The notes under the pieces: model-generated
Told to the model about the DNA's origin: nothing
The model's database searches: none
Seen by the model: only the letters and a program-made list of their open reading frames with translations
Part shown: positions 1-12,100 of the stretch, one piece after another
Numbering within the stretch: the stretch's first letter is position 1
Layout: each line of letters opens with the position of its first letter
Assembly (NCBI RefSeq): GCF_032062135.1
Contig: NC_092859.1
Coordinates: forward strand, 48,839,261 to 48,903,260
Source: Pyxicephalus adspersus
Lineage: Eukaryota > Chordata > Amphibia > Anura > Pyxicephalidae
Direction: 5' to 3'
DNA: 64,000 nucleotides
Made by a program: the position numbers and the translations under genes

Positions 1-79
1 CAGGTCTACAATTTAAAAAAAAAATTTCATGAAAAACAGTGGATCACTTTTGGTACAGAAATCTAGACCTCAGTGTAAC

Positions 80-362
80 GCTCAGGAGGTTAAGCAGCGT
101 GGTGTCAGTTGCTGTATAAAATCCTCACTGTTAATCACAAACAAAGCAACAAAAAAATCTTTATGGAGCCTAGACATTCATTACCTTCTGGAGCAAGCTG
201 TGCTTTGACTTGCTAAAAAACAACAACTTTTTTTGTCTTGTCTTGGTCATTAAAGTCATGCAAACCGGGCCCTTCCCCCTTTAAGCCTTCGCCTTGTACA
301 TGGGAGCAGGGAACCCCTATTTGTATTCAGGAGGCGCCTGTATGTCGGATGTTCTTAACCCA
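80..362 (+). mobile_element. MITE copy, CAGGTAGTCCCC family (5' part lost or outside window)
   Basis: This stretch matches the interior and right side of the element at 42439-42909. Shared blocks are the GTGGTGTCAG..CTGTATAA segment near 100-118, the block GGAGCCTAGACATTCATTAC (165-184) and the GTATGTCGGATGTYCTTAAC end near 341-360. The final GGGGACTACCTG terminus is missing or degraded here. No coding capacity is seen. It is probably a non-autonomous DNA transposon; the superfamily was not determined. Confidence 0.7.
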
Positions 363-1361
363 TATAAAAATGATACAGTATAGTATTTGTCCTTGATTGT
401 GAATGTCTCTATCCTGACCCATTTGAGACCAGAAGAAATGCGTCTACAAGGTGTAAGTAGAACATTTGAGATATTACAATAGCTTTTCAATGTAAGTAAA
501 AGTAATTAATTGGAGTGGTACCTTAGTGTAGCATATCATACCACTGCATGCCTTAGAGGTAATTAGTGAACTTTAGTTATTACAATTAGTGAACTTTGCT
601 CAGAGGTTTTTAGTTCTAGAGGAGTCAAAACTCCAGGTGTAGGATTGCATAAAGGTAACCATCTATATGCAACCTAATGACCATGCTTATAGGGATGGTC
701 ATTAGGTATTTATGTAAGATGTAGGAATTTTTGATAGGTGTTATTTAAACAATAAGTTTAGGTTATGTAGTGTATTTTCTTGGTAGAGGTTTCACTTACA
801 CTAATATACTGTGATGAACTAGTTTAATATTACCTTCATCCTGCAGATGTTCTTTTAATGCAAGGGAATTCCTTTGCACTTTGTCGGATCAGTTATGTTG
901 TTTAAGCCAGTAATTCCTTAGTCCCTGTATACTTTTAATAGTGTGTCAGCAGTAGCTGCTCAGTTTGTACTCCTGGCTTATATGTATCAATACAAAACAA
1001 TCCATAACTTTGACACCAATTTAATTAAATGAATTACATGTATATAAATTCACAGCTTTGAAAGTAATACCCCCAAATTCTAGGGGGGGAGACACTGACA
1101 ACAAAATTTTGCAACAAAAAACTAAACGGATCGTTTCAATAAATGCAACAAATCATCCAGGTTTAAACAGCTACAAACTCTTCTTGAATCAATGACTACA
1201 GAAACAAATATTAGGAACTATCAACCTAAGGTAATATTGCATGTAACCCACATATATACCATATATTCTACTCATAAATAACATATGGCATGAAATAATG
1301 ATTAATACTCTGAGATGACCATGATCAAGCCATGAAAATACTGTGTTCGGAATAATAGAGG
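363..1361. other. Non-coding A+T-rich stretch
   Basis: No reading frame with family resemblance, no RNA gene and no recognised transposon was seen. The only structure noted is the short hairpin at 672-707. Confidence 0.5.
672..707. repeat. Short perfect inverted repeat (hairpin)
   Basis: ACCTAATGACCAT (672-684) is followed by a 10-base loop and then its exact complement ATGGTCATTAGGT (695-707). It may be the relic of a MITE end or chance. It has no T-run, so there is no sign of a terminator function. Confidence 0.6.
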
Positions 1362-1899
1362 TGTGTTTAAAAAAGTAAATAAAGCTCAAAATCTTTTTAA
1401 TAGCTTTTGTTCCATACACACAAATGCATTGAGAACACTGCACATTCTATTCCAAATCAAAACATGTGGAAAAATGTACCAAATTTGTTTTTTCCTTTAC
1501 AGACTGCAAACAAAATGGAATATTAGGCTGTTCAAAAAAAAATAGCAGTGTGGAATTCAATTTATTACCTGCTTACCAGCCCCCCCCCCCCCATCAAACA
1601 AAACAAAAATCTTTTATAAAATTTTATTAACATACATATATCATAAATACTTTACCATTCTAACCCTAAATTATACAACAACACCTCACTCTTTGTAAAC
1701 AAAACATATACTAGTTTCAAATTCAACAAGACTGCAGGTCCCAGAAGGAAAAGTCCACATAAATCCAGATCTCAATTCCATGCCATCACACCACAATAGT
1801 TTCAAGCCACCACTGCCTAAGGGATCGTAATTGTTAATTACTTAAGGGGCACCACACCAAAATTGGTTCCCCCTTCCAAAATAACTGACCAGGACCCTT

Positions 1900-2500
1900 G
1901 TTTTCCAAGTCGACAATGTGAGAACAGTGAAGCATGGCGGCAGAAGCATCAGAATATAGGGAAGTTTCTGATACTTTGGTTTTGGGCCTGGTCATCACAT
2001 ACGAGGGATATTGGCCCTGATTCATGAAAGCTCTCCAGGCTGGGGATAATAGGTCCAGGATTCAAAACATTTGCTAGCAAATAGCAAATAATTTTGAAAA
2101 ATCCAGTCCATGTTTTGTGGATCACCCAGCTTCACTTCTGAAAGTGTATTATCCCCAGCCTGGAGAGCTTTCATGAATCAGGGCCATTGTCTTATGCCAA
2201 AGCGTTAATACCACTGAATAGGGAGTTTCAACAAGAAAACTACTCTAAACACCAGTAAATTAACAACGTCTTGGTTCCAGACCAACAAGATTGACATTAT
2301 GGAGTGGCCAGCCCAAAAATCTTTTGACCATAATAATCCAATCGAAAACTGGTAGGGGTACAAAAAAACTGCTGTTTCTAAGGCAAAATCAAGAAATGAT
2401 TCTTGATTTCTTGAGCAGGAATACCCGTTCAGAGGTGCCAGACATTAGTTGATTACAAGTTGGTCTGATGTGCAGCAGTTCTCAGAAACAGTGATTATAC
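1900..2500 (+). pseudogene. Tc1-type transposase pseudogene (C-terminal catalytic part)
   Basis: Read across frames, the + strand gives VKHGG followed by a degraded GSF.YFGFGP block near 1925-1990. After the inserted MITE come FNKK..LNTSK-like and SWFQTNKIDIMEWPAQ (about 2270-2312) and then NNPIENW (about 2335). These are the conserved blocks of the Tc1 DD34E integrase-like core, which cuts and pastes the element in the nucleus. The last block keeps the Glu of the family's NPIE motif. At the second catalytic Asp position (family QQDN) the sequence reads as CAACAAGAA, so the Asp appears replaced. Stops, frameshifts and a 173-bp insertion make this non-functional. No N-terminal DNA-binding paired domain is clearly recognisable upstream. 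Confidence 0.75.
2013..2185. mobile_element. PIF/Harbinger-like MITE nested in the Tc1 transposase
   Basis: This is a 173-bp element with nearly 40-bp perfect inverted ends that begin GGCCCTGATTCATGAAAGCT and extend through GGGGATAATA. It is flanked by ATT on both sides, consistent with a 3-bp target duplication. The interior (AAAACATTTGC, TGTGGATCACCCA) is shared with the copy at 19443-19651. It has no coding capacity. The superfamily is inferred from the 3-bp duplication and the GGSCCTGATT-type ends. Confidence 0.8.
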
Positions 2501-3116
2501 AACTAAATATTAGTTCAGTTATTCAAAGGTAAGCAATATCTTGAAATATTTTTCAGTTTATACCATGACAGTTTCATTTGTAAAGCAGAATGCAAACACT
2601 GCTATTTTATTATTATTTTTTGAGCAACCTAATATTCATTTTTTTTACTTCATGTAAAGGATTAACACAAAATTTGATATATTTTTCTTCATGTTTTGAT
2701 TTGGAATAGAATGTGCAGTTTTTCCAATGCATTTGTGTGTATGAAAATAAAAGCTATTTTAAAAAATTTGAGTTATTTTCTGAACACGTTACTTCCTGTG
2801 TGATGTGTACACTTGTAATAAATGTTCAGTATTGGAGTCCTTTAAGGATCCAGAAGAGGATGCTAAGTTGTGATATACGTACAAAATTACCATAGAGGCA
2901 CATCTGTGGTGCTGAATGAGCAGTTCCCCACACTGTGTAACAGCACAAGCAAGGGACCTGGACAGCGAATTTGGGTGAGCATATCTTGCTTTATAAGGGA
3001 TGAAAAAAAGAATAAAAATGAGTTACAACCTCTCTTCTTCCGCTTTCTTCTTCCCACGTCACCCAATTTGGCACTGCGTAGTGTGTTTCACTTCAAAAAA
3101 CATTAAAAAATAAAAT

Positions 3117-3500
3117 TTTTAAACCTCCCTGGCGGTAAAATTATTTTGTATTTTTAAACGTCAAATCGGTGCATTTGATATTAAAAAATACTTCTAATTT
3201 AAAATTCCCTGCCCCTCGACGCATGCACCCTGTCTGCACACACGTCGCATTCTCTAGCCTCACGTCTCCAACATTCATATGCCAGAATACGAGGCCAGGG
3301 GGGCGCAGATGCAGGGCATCGTCAACGGGATGCCGATACCCGCCAGGTAACACCAAGTGGACACAGATGGCGGGCCCGCAGTGCGGGAGGACGCTGCAGG
3401 CTCCTGAGGGCCAGGTTAGCCCTCAATTCAACCCCAAGTGTGTTTTCTATAAAGAAATGTCCCCCCGAGCCACACTCGAAAATTCCACCAGGGGGGTTAA
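3117..3500 (-). mobile_element. piggyBac-like MITE (CCCCCTGGCGG family)
   Basis: The left end reads AAACCTCCCTGGCGGTAA and the right end is CACCAGGGGGGTTAA (TTAA at 3497-3500). On the opposite strand the interior matches the copy at 40911-41250, including GAGCCTGCRGYGTCCTCC, CCATCTGTGTCCACTTGGTG and TTTAAAATTAGAAGTATTTTT. TTAA targets and C-run termini are typical of piggyBac-type elements. The reading frames here are incidental. Confidence 0.75.
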
Positions 3501-4503
3501 GTAATCAAAAATTCCAAATAAGTGAAAATATCACAGGCAGTGCAATAAATTAGCAAAAGCAAATGATAAATATGATGTTTACTGTTAGAAAAAAATCTTG
3601 CCAAAGAATAGTTAATAGTAGTCCAAATGTCCACATAGCTGACATTGTGTAAGCAAAATGTCTGGTATACTGTAAAAAGAGCAGTGTAAATTATTCAGTA
3701 CTAAAAGAAAGCCTATTCTGACTGACTGGGATGGATGGTAAACTGTGACTGGTAGCATGTGCTGTACTATTCTAGTTTTTCTTAGAAATGACAGCTGATG
3801 TCTATTCTAATTCCTGAGGCAGTGTTTAGTTTTATGTGGCCACTTGAATATTGACAATCACGTCTTCAGAATGTGCAATGTATATAAGTGAATACGTTCA
3901 CCCTGAAAAATCTATTTTCAGGTTAAACCGTTGAAAAAAAATAATATCTATATAAAAAAAATTATATATATATAAATATATATGTTTTTTGTGCAGGTCT
4001 TTCCAGGTATGAGGAGTTTACAAGCATTTGTTCAGAAGCTCCATGTAGCTTTTAGGGTCAGCCATCTAAACCCCTCCATAGACTTTCATTGAACTGCTTA
4101 TAATTGGTTTGGTAAGCATTTATGGGCATTTGCAGCAGGTATTTATGGGTTTTTCTAAATGTCAGGAAATTTCTCAATAGATGCTGCTGATAGAAAGTAT
4201 TTTTTTTATTCAATTTTACCACAATACCACACATTTTACCACATATACAACATGGCTGCCTTTTCGGTATACAAAAACTGGTTGACTTACTGGAGAACCA
4301 GCCCGCACTGTGGAAAACCCACCATCCCTATTATATGAATACAAGGAAGAAAGCACTGACCTGGGACCAACTGGTTGAAACTATATTTCCAGGATGCCAT
4401 CAGTAGTCACAAGCCTGGTGCCTAGAAAAAAGTGAATGATCTCTTTTTTGTTTTTTGATGTAGCTAGTTTATTAAGAGATTGGCAGCTTCAATGGCAGTC
4501 CAG
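3501..4503. other. Non-coding stretch
   Basis: Plain A+T-rich DNA with a short AT-dinucleotide run near 3960-3985. No gene or RNA was recognised. Confidence 0.5.
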
Positions 4504-4761
4504 GTAAGGGATAGGCAGCAAGATGCAGGTGTAGGTTGAGTGAAGAAAAAAGGCAGACAGGAACAAGTGCAGGTTCAGGAGAGGGAAAATGCAGCCAGAT
4601 ACAGTTGTAGGCTCGGGAGGGAAAGGCAACTAGGTGCAAATGTAGGCTTGAGGTAGGGAAAAGGCAGCCAGGTGCAGGTCTAGGCTCAGGGGAAGGAAAA
4701 GGCAGTGAAGTGCAAGTGTAGGATCAGGGAAGGGAAAAGGCAGTCAGGTGCAGATGGTAGG
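4504..4761 (+). repeat. Minisatellite, about 38-bp unit, about 7 copies
   Basis: A degenerate tandem array whose unit resembles GGGAAAAGGCAGCCAGGTGC followed by AGGTGTAGGCTCAGGGAA. The GGCAG core (once GCAG, once GGCAA) recurs near 4514, 4552, 4591, 4625, 4663, 4701 and 4739, so spacing is 38 bp in most units and about 35 bp in one. Units are diverged, with no long reading frame across them. Confidence 0.85.
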
Positions 4762-5329
4762 ATTATGTATTGATTGTTTTTTTCCCTCCAAAAAAGGGGT
4801 GTGGCGCATCTTCCCCACAACACGGCCAATGTTGTGTGTCCAGAACACCATTTTGCTATAATAAAATCAGCATAATGATTACACATGAAAACTGAAAGTA
4901 ATAGAAACACAAGCTTACAGAATTAACCCAGCATATCAAATACATTGCATACAGTGGAAATCATTACAAATTAGTATAAAAAGTCATATCTGATTGACTT
5001 GCTATTGTAGTTCGCCCTCAGGTGACAAAGAAGGCTGCAAATTTTTTTACGAATAGAGGAAACCTGGTTTGTTACCCAGGCAAAAGGCAGGTATGTGCAT
5101 TTAAAAAGCTAATTTAACATGTCATCTAGATCATATCCCTTCCCTATCGGGAAGATAGTTGTGTAATACAAATGTTGCCTTTAAAACCCAGTCAACATTT
5201 TCACAACATTGTTCACAAGAATACGACACACACATTGCACATATCTGCTTTGCATTGTCCCATCTCCGTCAGTTTAATATAAAACCAAATATAATACAAA
5301 AGGGGTGGCAGGGTGAGAAACTTTCTCCT
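4762..5329. other. Non-coding stretch
   Basis: Nothing recognisable was seen apart from short A/T runs. Confidence 0.45.
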
Positions 5330-5880
5330 GCACCCTGTCTGATCTAATGATCCCACCACATCCTCTTTCTGACCTCCCTCACCTCCACCTCCTTAACCCA
5401 ACTCTGCTTACTTCCCAAACAAAATTATTAACCCTATCCTGTCTGCCCAGTCATACCAACTATGCTCTCTTGCCTTGCACGCTACAGGCCTAGAATTACT
5501 GTTGCTGACCCTGCGATTGTATGTTGACTGGACCAACCTTTTGCCTGTGACCCTGACTCTGCTTCATTTTTTCCCTTGGATACCTGGTCTAGTGGACTAA
5601 ATACCTGTGTATGACCTTTGGTTCTGTATTCTCGACTTGCCTGGAATTTTTTGTACTGCATTATCTGTGGTGTGGGCTCCTGGTCCTCTGGCAGTCCTTT
5701 CTTAGGAGCCATTCCTTGTGCACAGAAGTCCTGGTGGCAAGCATGTGCTGGGACCATGCAACGAGCCTCCCAAGGCTGAGCAAGGGCTTGATATAGACGA
5801 AGATTGCGTGTTAGATTGGGGGACTGGCGTCTGGTGAAATATCTTCAGTAAAGTTACCAATGTGGCATTTCTACAGAGAT
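5330..5880 (+). mobile_element. Possible Gypsy-type LTR remnant
   Basis: The strand is rich in repeated CCTG..TGACC phrases (for example CCTGTGTATGACCTTTGG near 5604-5621). Compositionally this resembles the U3/R part of the solo LTR at 23038-23782 read on its own strand. No TG..CA ends or target duplication were found, so this is only a candidate. The reading frames here look incidental. Confidence 0.3.
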
Positions 5881-6754
5881 AATAAAAAAGTGATCAGTAA
5901 AGCACCTAGCACATGCAGATAACCTTTTGTGCCAAATGTTTAGTTACCCCTGTTGTATCGTTTAGAAGTGCCTGTGCATGAAGGGTGTTGTAAACTTTTT
6001 ACTGGTCACTTAATCATGTCTCAGCTCTCTAGCAATCTCTGGATAGCAGCTGTAAACTTTATGAAGAAACAGAACTAGGCATTGATGCAACTGTATTTCT
6101 ACCAGACAGGTTCCATTCAAAGCAGTGCAATACACATAAAAAATAAAACTATTTAGCAGAAGAATCAACAAAAAATAGTAGATGAGATTAGCTGGCTAGA
6201 ATACAGAATGAACAGAGCAGTTGTAAATAGTAGATATATAGCTCTGGACATAAGGTTAACATGGTACAGCAATAGCAAGGTTTGTTTAGGAAGAAGTAAT
6301 GAATTTAAATCAAAAGCAGGCAAAACTATCATAAGAATAATTATGTTTTTGTATCTGATAATTCTTGCAGAATCCACTACACTGTGCATACACATATGGT
6401 TTCTCTTTGCTTTTCTGGTCAGCAGTGCCTTGTTATTCTTTTAGTAAATGGCTGTTGGCATACAGGCACACTAGGAGTAATTAAATAAATATCTAAAAAT
6501 AAAAATATATACAGCAGGTGTCAAGTCTGCAAAAAATAGTGGCAGCACATCATAACACATTTCTAAATTAGAAATTGTAAGATGACATCTGGTTGATTGC
6601 TGTAGGCTACTACAATTTATATTTTGTCGTCTTCTTCTTGCACTGATTTAGTAATACTCCAAAAAAAAGTAAATCTGCTAAAATTGGTAAAATATGTTAT
6701 TGGTCATATTTACCTATTGGGCACACAGGGCCCTATAATGTAACATGCATTTTA
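5881..6754. other. Non-coding A+T-rich stretch
   Basis: No gene, RNA or clear repeat was recognised. Confidence 0.5.
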
Positions 6755-6925
6755 TGATCTCTATTTACAAAATAGTGAATCTGACATTCCCTAAAACATT
6801 TTCTTGGTGGAGATCAGTTATTGCCATTGAAACACATGGAACTGGAAGATTCCCCAAGAGGAAATGCTTCAGTGAATGTCAGGTTAAATGCTTTTTAAAT
6901 AGACCTCTAAGCATATTGCATACTC
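6755..6925 (-). mobile_element. Palindromic MITE, TTTATAAAACAG..GACATTC family
   Basis: The reverse complement matches 43868-44012 along its length, with CTGACATTCACTGAA, GGGGAATCTTCCAG, CATGTGTTTCAATGGCA and GGGAATGTCAGATTCACT. The two ends (GTGAATCTGACATTCCCT and AGTGAATGTCAGG) are themselves partly inverted copies. It is non-coding and its superfamily is unknown. Confidence 0.65.
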
Positions 6926-7682
6926 TTATACTTGTATTCTGTTTCTATATTATACTGGTCTTAATAAAGCTTTTTTGATCATCAGGCAACCCCTTTCACT
7001 ATCATATAGTACATATATAGACTATCTGCCAGTAACAAACTTACCCAATGAACCAACATTCCGAAATGCAGTGCACAGTACAGTATGGTTATAATAATGA
7101 GGGGACAGCCTATTTTTTTTTTTTTATTATAAGCACACTTCTGTTGCATTCTTTTCTCTTTAAGTGACTTAGACCTCAATCCAACTCTGTATGGTCCAGT
7201 GCTGAGTGGTATGCAAGGACATCCGACATTACAAAAGAAGCAATGTCTGATTTACCACTTATGTGTTGCGCTACAGTTCAGTGTACATGTTTCTGTTTAA
7301 TTTTGTGAAATTACCCATTCAGTGCAATAAATAGAGTTAGCATTGCACAGAACAGCCACATGGGTGGCTGAGCATTGCAAAATAATGCAACAAGCTTTCT
7401 CTAGTGTGAACTGTCTCAGACAATATATTGTTGCTGTATAAACTAAAAGACAAGATAAGCATCCCCTTTTCTATACAAAGAAATACAGCTAAGCATTCCT
7501 TTCTTCTATAAAAAGAAAACCTGGGCAGACTTCTTGATTTATGAAAGAATCACCTCATTAGTATTTGAAAATTACAGTAGGGTGCGTGGCTTTGCAATGG
7601 TACCATGTGGACATGTTTTCACGGAGCTTCTGCATAAAGTCTGGCAATTTCAGCAGACTTACGGACCTCCCACAGCTCATGT
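6926..7682. other. Non-coding stretch
   Basis: A+T-rich DNA with a short T-run near 7111-7125. Nothing else was recognised. Confidence 0.45.
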
Positions 7683-8600
7683 CTGGTAGATGGAAAACCC
7701 CTGCACACTCCGCACCCTAGAAAAATCCCGGTCTCCGCTTGTTTATCCCGGCAAAGGGGACTAAGGAGTCGTCAGCTGGCTCTTCCAAGATGGCGCTGTA
7801 TCATGTCTCCACCAATCGGGCAGCAGATTCCACAACACAGCAGGAGAGAAGTCCCCTGGACCTCTGGATTTATGGGCCTCCCAGGGCACTGGGGCATCTC
7901 AGTTTAACATAACTGGATCACAGATACAGGGTCCTGGTACTGCCACATACACTGAGGGGCATCAACTCTCACCTCTAGATGTGAATACCCTATTGAATAA
8001 GTTGTCCACTAAATCGGACATTGAAAATTTGTCCGCCAGGCTAGAAGGGGCTTTGCGCAAATATTTGGATGACATACACCTGTAAGCTACAGTTGTAGAA
8101 GCCAGAGTATCATCCATAGAGGAGTACTCTGCATCATTGCTTACATGCATGCAATCTATGGAAAATACCCAAAGATTATTACAGAATTCAATGGCCTACC
8201 TGATATTGCAGGTTGAAGACCAAGAAAATAGGCATCGCCATAACAACGTATGCATTAAGGGGTTACCTGAGGCAACTACAGGTCCTGACATAAAAGCTAC
8301 AGTGACAGCAATATTGATGTGTTGCAGCCTGGTTTCATGGGACTGTAGATTTTGACGGTTCTCAGATTAATATTTTGCCTAATTTATTAAGCTCTACACT
8401 GCGTTAAGGCACGGTGATCTTTACACTGCGTGCCATGATCAAATACAGAAATATTTTGAATTTATGCGAACCGCCCCAACAGAAGATCCCCAACTGGCAA
8501 GAATTTTCCCCTTCCAAGATGATGCTGGATGCGAAAGCAATGCTCAGTCCCTCACAGGAGGTCCCCAACACACCACTCTATGATTGAGGATTTTCCATTT
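7683..8600 (+). pseudogene. L1/Tx1-type LINE ORF1 remnant
   Basis: On the + strand an ATG at 7791 (MALYHVSTN) begins a broken ORF1. It continues in pieces through NTLLNKLSTKSDIENLSARL (about 7982-8042) and a heptad-like stretch, then VEDQENRHRHNNVCIKGLPE (about 8212-8271). The latter is the coiled-coil/RRM junction of L1 ORF1p, for which ENRSRRNN..I.GIPE is the family pattern. ORF1p is an RNA-binding trimeric chaperone of the retrotransposition particle. Stops and frameshifts occur throughout. A weak C-terminal stretch continues to about 8590. No ORF2 follows in this orientation, so the copy is truncated before the oppositely oriented LINE starts at about 8893. Confidence 0.7.
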
Positions 8601-9187
8601 TTGGACTTGACCCTCTTCACCTGCTTGATCTGAGCTCATAATCATTCCTGTATCTGTAGGAAATCTACGTTCTATATTATTATGTACATTGTTTTAAAAA
8701 CTTTATAACAGAAGACAATAACACAGCATCAATAGATATTTTAAACAGTATGAAAGTTGTTTACAAGGAATAGTTCCATATGAGAAAGTATAGAACAATA
8801 GTGTGCAGCTTTCAGAAAATAAAGGTTTGGAAATACTGTTGCTGATCAGATCACAAATAAACAATCCTAATATAATATGTCAAACTGTTACAGTTTTTTG
8901 GTGTTTATTTTTTAATACGAGCAAAACAATAATGGAACCAGTAAAACACACATGTTAAGTTAGGTAGGTGGGAAAGGGGGGGGGGGGGTGATATCCCATC
9001 CTGGAGACTGTAGTTTCTGAATAAATAAGAAAACTAAGATCAGAGGTACAGACCACCTTTACCTGTCCAGCTCACCTTACAGATAGTAGTTATTTATCTA
9101 ATTAGTTTCATGGAAAATGAAGATTGTGCCATGTGGAATAGAGGGGAGGATGCCATGTGGAATAGGGGGAAGGATGCAAAATCTATT

Positions 9188-12100
9188 TGAATTCCACTGG
9201 GTCAAGAGTGTACTCCATATAATCAGACGGTTTATTAAAGAATCTGGTTACAGTATTGTCATCAGTCTCATTGGCCTCTAAGAGATCCTTGTAAAATAGC
9301 ATATGTATTGAAGCAATTACAACTTCTTATCTAGGCTGTTGGATATCAATCCATTGTAGCATTATCGTCCTACGTGTTGCCAACAAACATAATGATATCT
9401 AATTTTTTATCCCTCATTGCAGAGGTTTGTCATATTCATCCCAGCATCCAAGGCTTAAGAAATATCACTATTTTCATTACATTAAAAATGTAGTGAAGGG
9501 TGTCTTCCCATAGCTTTTTAAAAGGGGCGCAATCCCATAAACAATGCCTGAGGGTAGCCACAAAGAAATCGCACCGCAGGCACTGTGTACTTCTAGACTG
9601 TCCTGTGGAATTGGATTGTGCTACTGGACAAAAAAAACTTTATACGCGCTGTGTAAAACTTTGAATTGCATTTCCTTCCAGATTTCATGTGGTGTTGTCT
9701 GTCTAATCCCGAGTTATCCCTGAACTATTTTATCAATGAAATCCTGGATATCAAAATCTCTCTGCCATTCACAAATGTTAGAACACGAGAGTGGTTTGAA
9801 ATATAGCGTCTGCAGACGTGTATATAGATCCAAAATGGATGGCAGTGATACAACTAATAGGATGTCAAACCGGTCCTGATTGACCACCTTCTCAGGGTTA
9901 GATATCTGTGATTTACAAAACTTCAGAAATTGCAGGTAGTATATTAGGTGTGTTGCTGGTGGTGGCAAGACATATGTACGTTGTAAAGCGCTTAAATTGA
10001 TTGGTCTAGGCATACTGGCATGAAAAAGCTTGCCTACTGCAGGTAAACACTTACTAGTCCACTTGCAGTAAATCATGTATTCCATCCATTGTGTGAACAG
10101 TGGGTTACCCCTGATCGGCAAATATTTCGATATAAAACATGGTAAATCAAGTTTACACCTAATTTCTCTCTAGGTAAGTATAGTGTCCTGTATTAGCATG
10201 TTGTGCTTCAGCTCCAAGGGTAGTTGAGAAATCTTACAATGAAGAAGTGCCTTCAGAATCCAAGGGTAAACTTGGTGTTTGAGTAGTAAGAAGTGTCTCC
10301 AAGCCAATGAGCTACATGTCTAAAATTTCTTGCCAAATTATAAGGTCTAACATTTAGAAAATTAACATCACCCTCCATTACAGGAACAAACAATTTATGT
10401 AAAGAATCCCTGGGTCTTTTGCCTTGCCACCTGAATTTAGTAAATTACTTATACAGTATTTTAATATTCGCATGTTTAAGTAACAACAGTATAGTCTGGA
10501 GTGGGTACAGTAATCTTGGAAAGGACATCATTTTATTTAAATGGCAACGCCCCATAAAAGACAACGCAAGTTTTTCCCATAAGTGTAATTCATGTTGTAT
10601 TTTCTGAAATAAAGATGTATCTTAAACTAGTCAAAGGGAGGATCTCACTTTTCACAAAATTAATCTTTAGACCAGCAACTTCCCCAAACAATGTCAATAT
10701 TGCTTGTATATTGGGAATATCCTGAGTGGGGTTTGGAGTGAATAACAAAATGTTGTACGCAAAAAATGCAGCTCTAAGTTCAGCATTGTGCATTTTAATA
10801 CCATGCAGAGAATTGACAGTTTCTACATATCTTATCAATGGTTCAAAAGCTATATTGAACAGAAGGGGAGACAAGGGGCAACCTTGTCTTGTGCCCTGTC
10901 CCAATATTATGGGATCTGATAAGAAGCCTGGGGTGCTAACTCTTGCCTGGTCCAAATCAGACAGTGGGTGTTGCTTAGCTTATTCTAGTACTGTAAGAAC
11001 TCCCTGAATATTCGTCAAAGCCAATCTGCCCTTTACAAATCCCACCTGTACAGGTGATTTAAGTGTCGGTAAGTATCTAGCCAATCTATCTGCTAGTATT
11101 TTAGAAAGTAATTTGGCATCAAAATTTATTAAGAGGTTAGATAACTGGAGTCCTTTCCCGTTTTCGGGATGACTTTGATATGTGATTCCTTCCTTCGGGT
11201 GGAGGTATGTACCTGTCTCCCACATTGTATTGTATACATTCCCTGAATCTTCAATAATGCCCTCCTTGAGGATCTTGTAATACTCAGCTGTTAGACCGTC
11301 AGGTCCTGGTCCTTTGCCATAACCAGGGAAGAAATTGCACCTCCTAACTCCTGTTCAGTAATATTTGCATTAAGGGCCTCCACTTGCTCGTCTGTTAAGG
11401 TAGGTAACAAAACCCTCTCAAAACAGCGTGCTGATGAAGATGGTGTCACTTGTTTAGTATATAAGATTTTGTAGAACTGTTCCAGAATAGCATTATTAGC
11501 CTTGGGTTTGGTCCTTAACTCCCCTGTAGATGCGAATAGTGCGGGAATATAAACCACTGAAAATGAGGGCATATCAGATTAACTAACAATTTCCTGGACT
11601 TATTCCCAAACCTATGAGGGCGTAAGTCCAGATGTTTTCTATAAAATTTTTTCTGTTTTTCAGATCTATCTTTTAACGATGCCCTAGCATCTAACCATAA
11701 CTGTTTATTAACCAGGGAGGGACATTCCGTAAAAAGTCTTTGTGCCTGGAGTAAGTTGTTGAGGGCCTCCAAATATGCTACCCGAGCTGCAACATAGGAA
11801 ATAATGCACTCTCATATATACACCTTGCTTGCCTCCCAAAAAAGAATAGGGTCATCCTTATGTTCCAAATTCGTGACTGTGTATGTTACCCATGCAGACT
11901 TGAGTTCACCCTGGAAAGCTGAGTGTTTGCTCATATAAGAGGGAACCACCACAGCCTCGAGTCACCTCTAGGTAAGGTATCTCGAGTCAAGACTATTGGT
12001 GCATGGTCTGAGAGTGTTATGGTCAAAGTTTCTGGCTTGTGTACAAGATTTAGAAGGGAATCAGTACAAAACAAACAGTCAATTCTAGATTGTGACATGT

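Larger units (their letters stand above)
1362..2795 (+). mobile_element. Tc1/mariner-type DNA transposon relic with long inverted repeats
   Basis: The left arm (about 1362-1556) and the right arm (about 2584-2795) are inverted copies of one another. Both contain CACACAAATGCATT, GCACATTCTATTCCAAATCA (exact in each arm) and AATAGCAGTGT (left) or its complement ACACTGCTATT (right). The decayed transposase lies between them at about 1900-2500 on the + strand. The AATAGCAGTG terminal motif and the transposase block match what is known of a vertebrate Tc1-like family. The element is dead and is itself host to the MITE at 2013-2185. Outer boundaries are judged only from loss of arm similarity. Confidence 0.8.

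Noticed and set aside
671..710. Hairpin as a transcription terminator
   Set aside because: Rho-independent terminators do not apply in this context and no T-run follows.
3169..3504. 111-codon plus-strand frame
   Set aside because: It overlaps a piggyBac-like MITE, and the frame is not kept in the related copy.
4504..4761. Could the regular repeats be a CRISPR-like array?
   Set aside because: There are no unique spacers between conserved repeats. The whole 38-bp period diverges as a unit, and the context is vertebrate.
5482..5796. Frames of 61-91 codons on both strands
   Set aside because: The sequence looks like LTR-type CCTG/TGACC repeats. No domain was seen.
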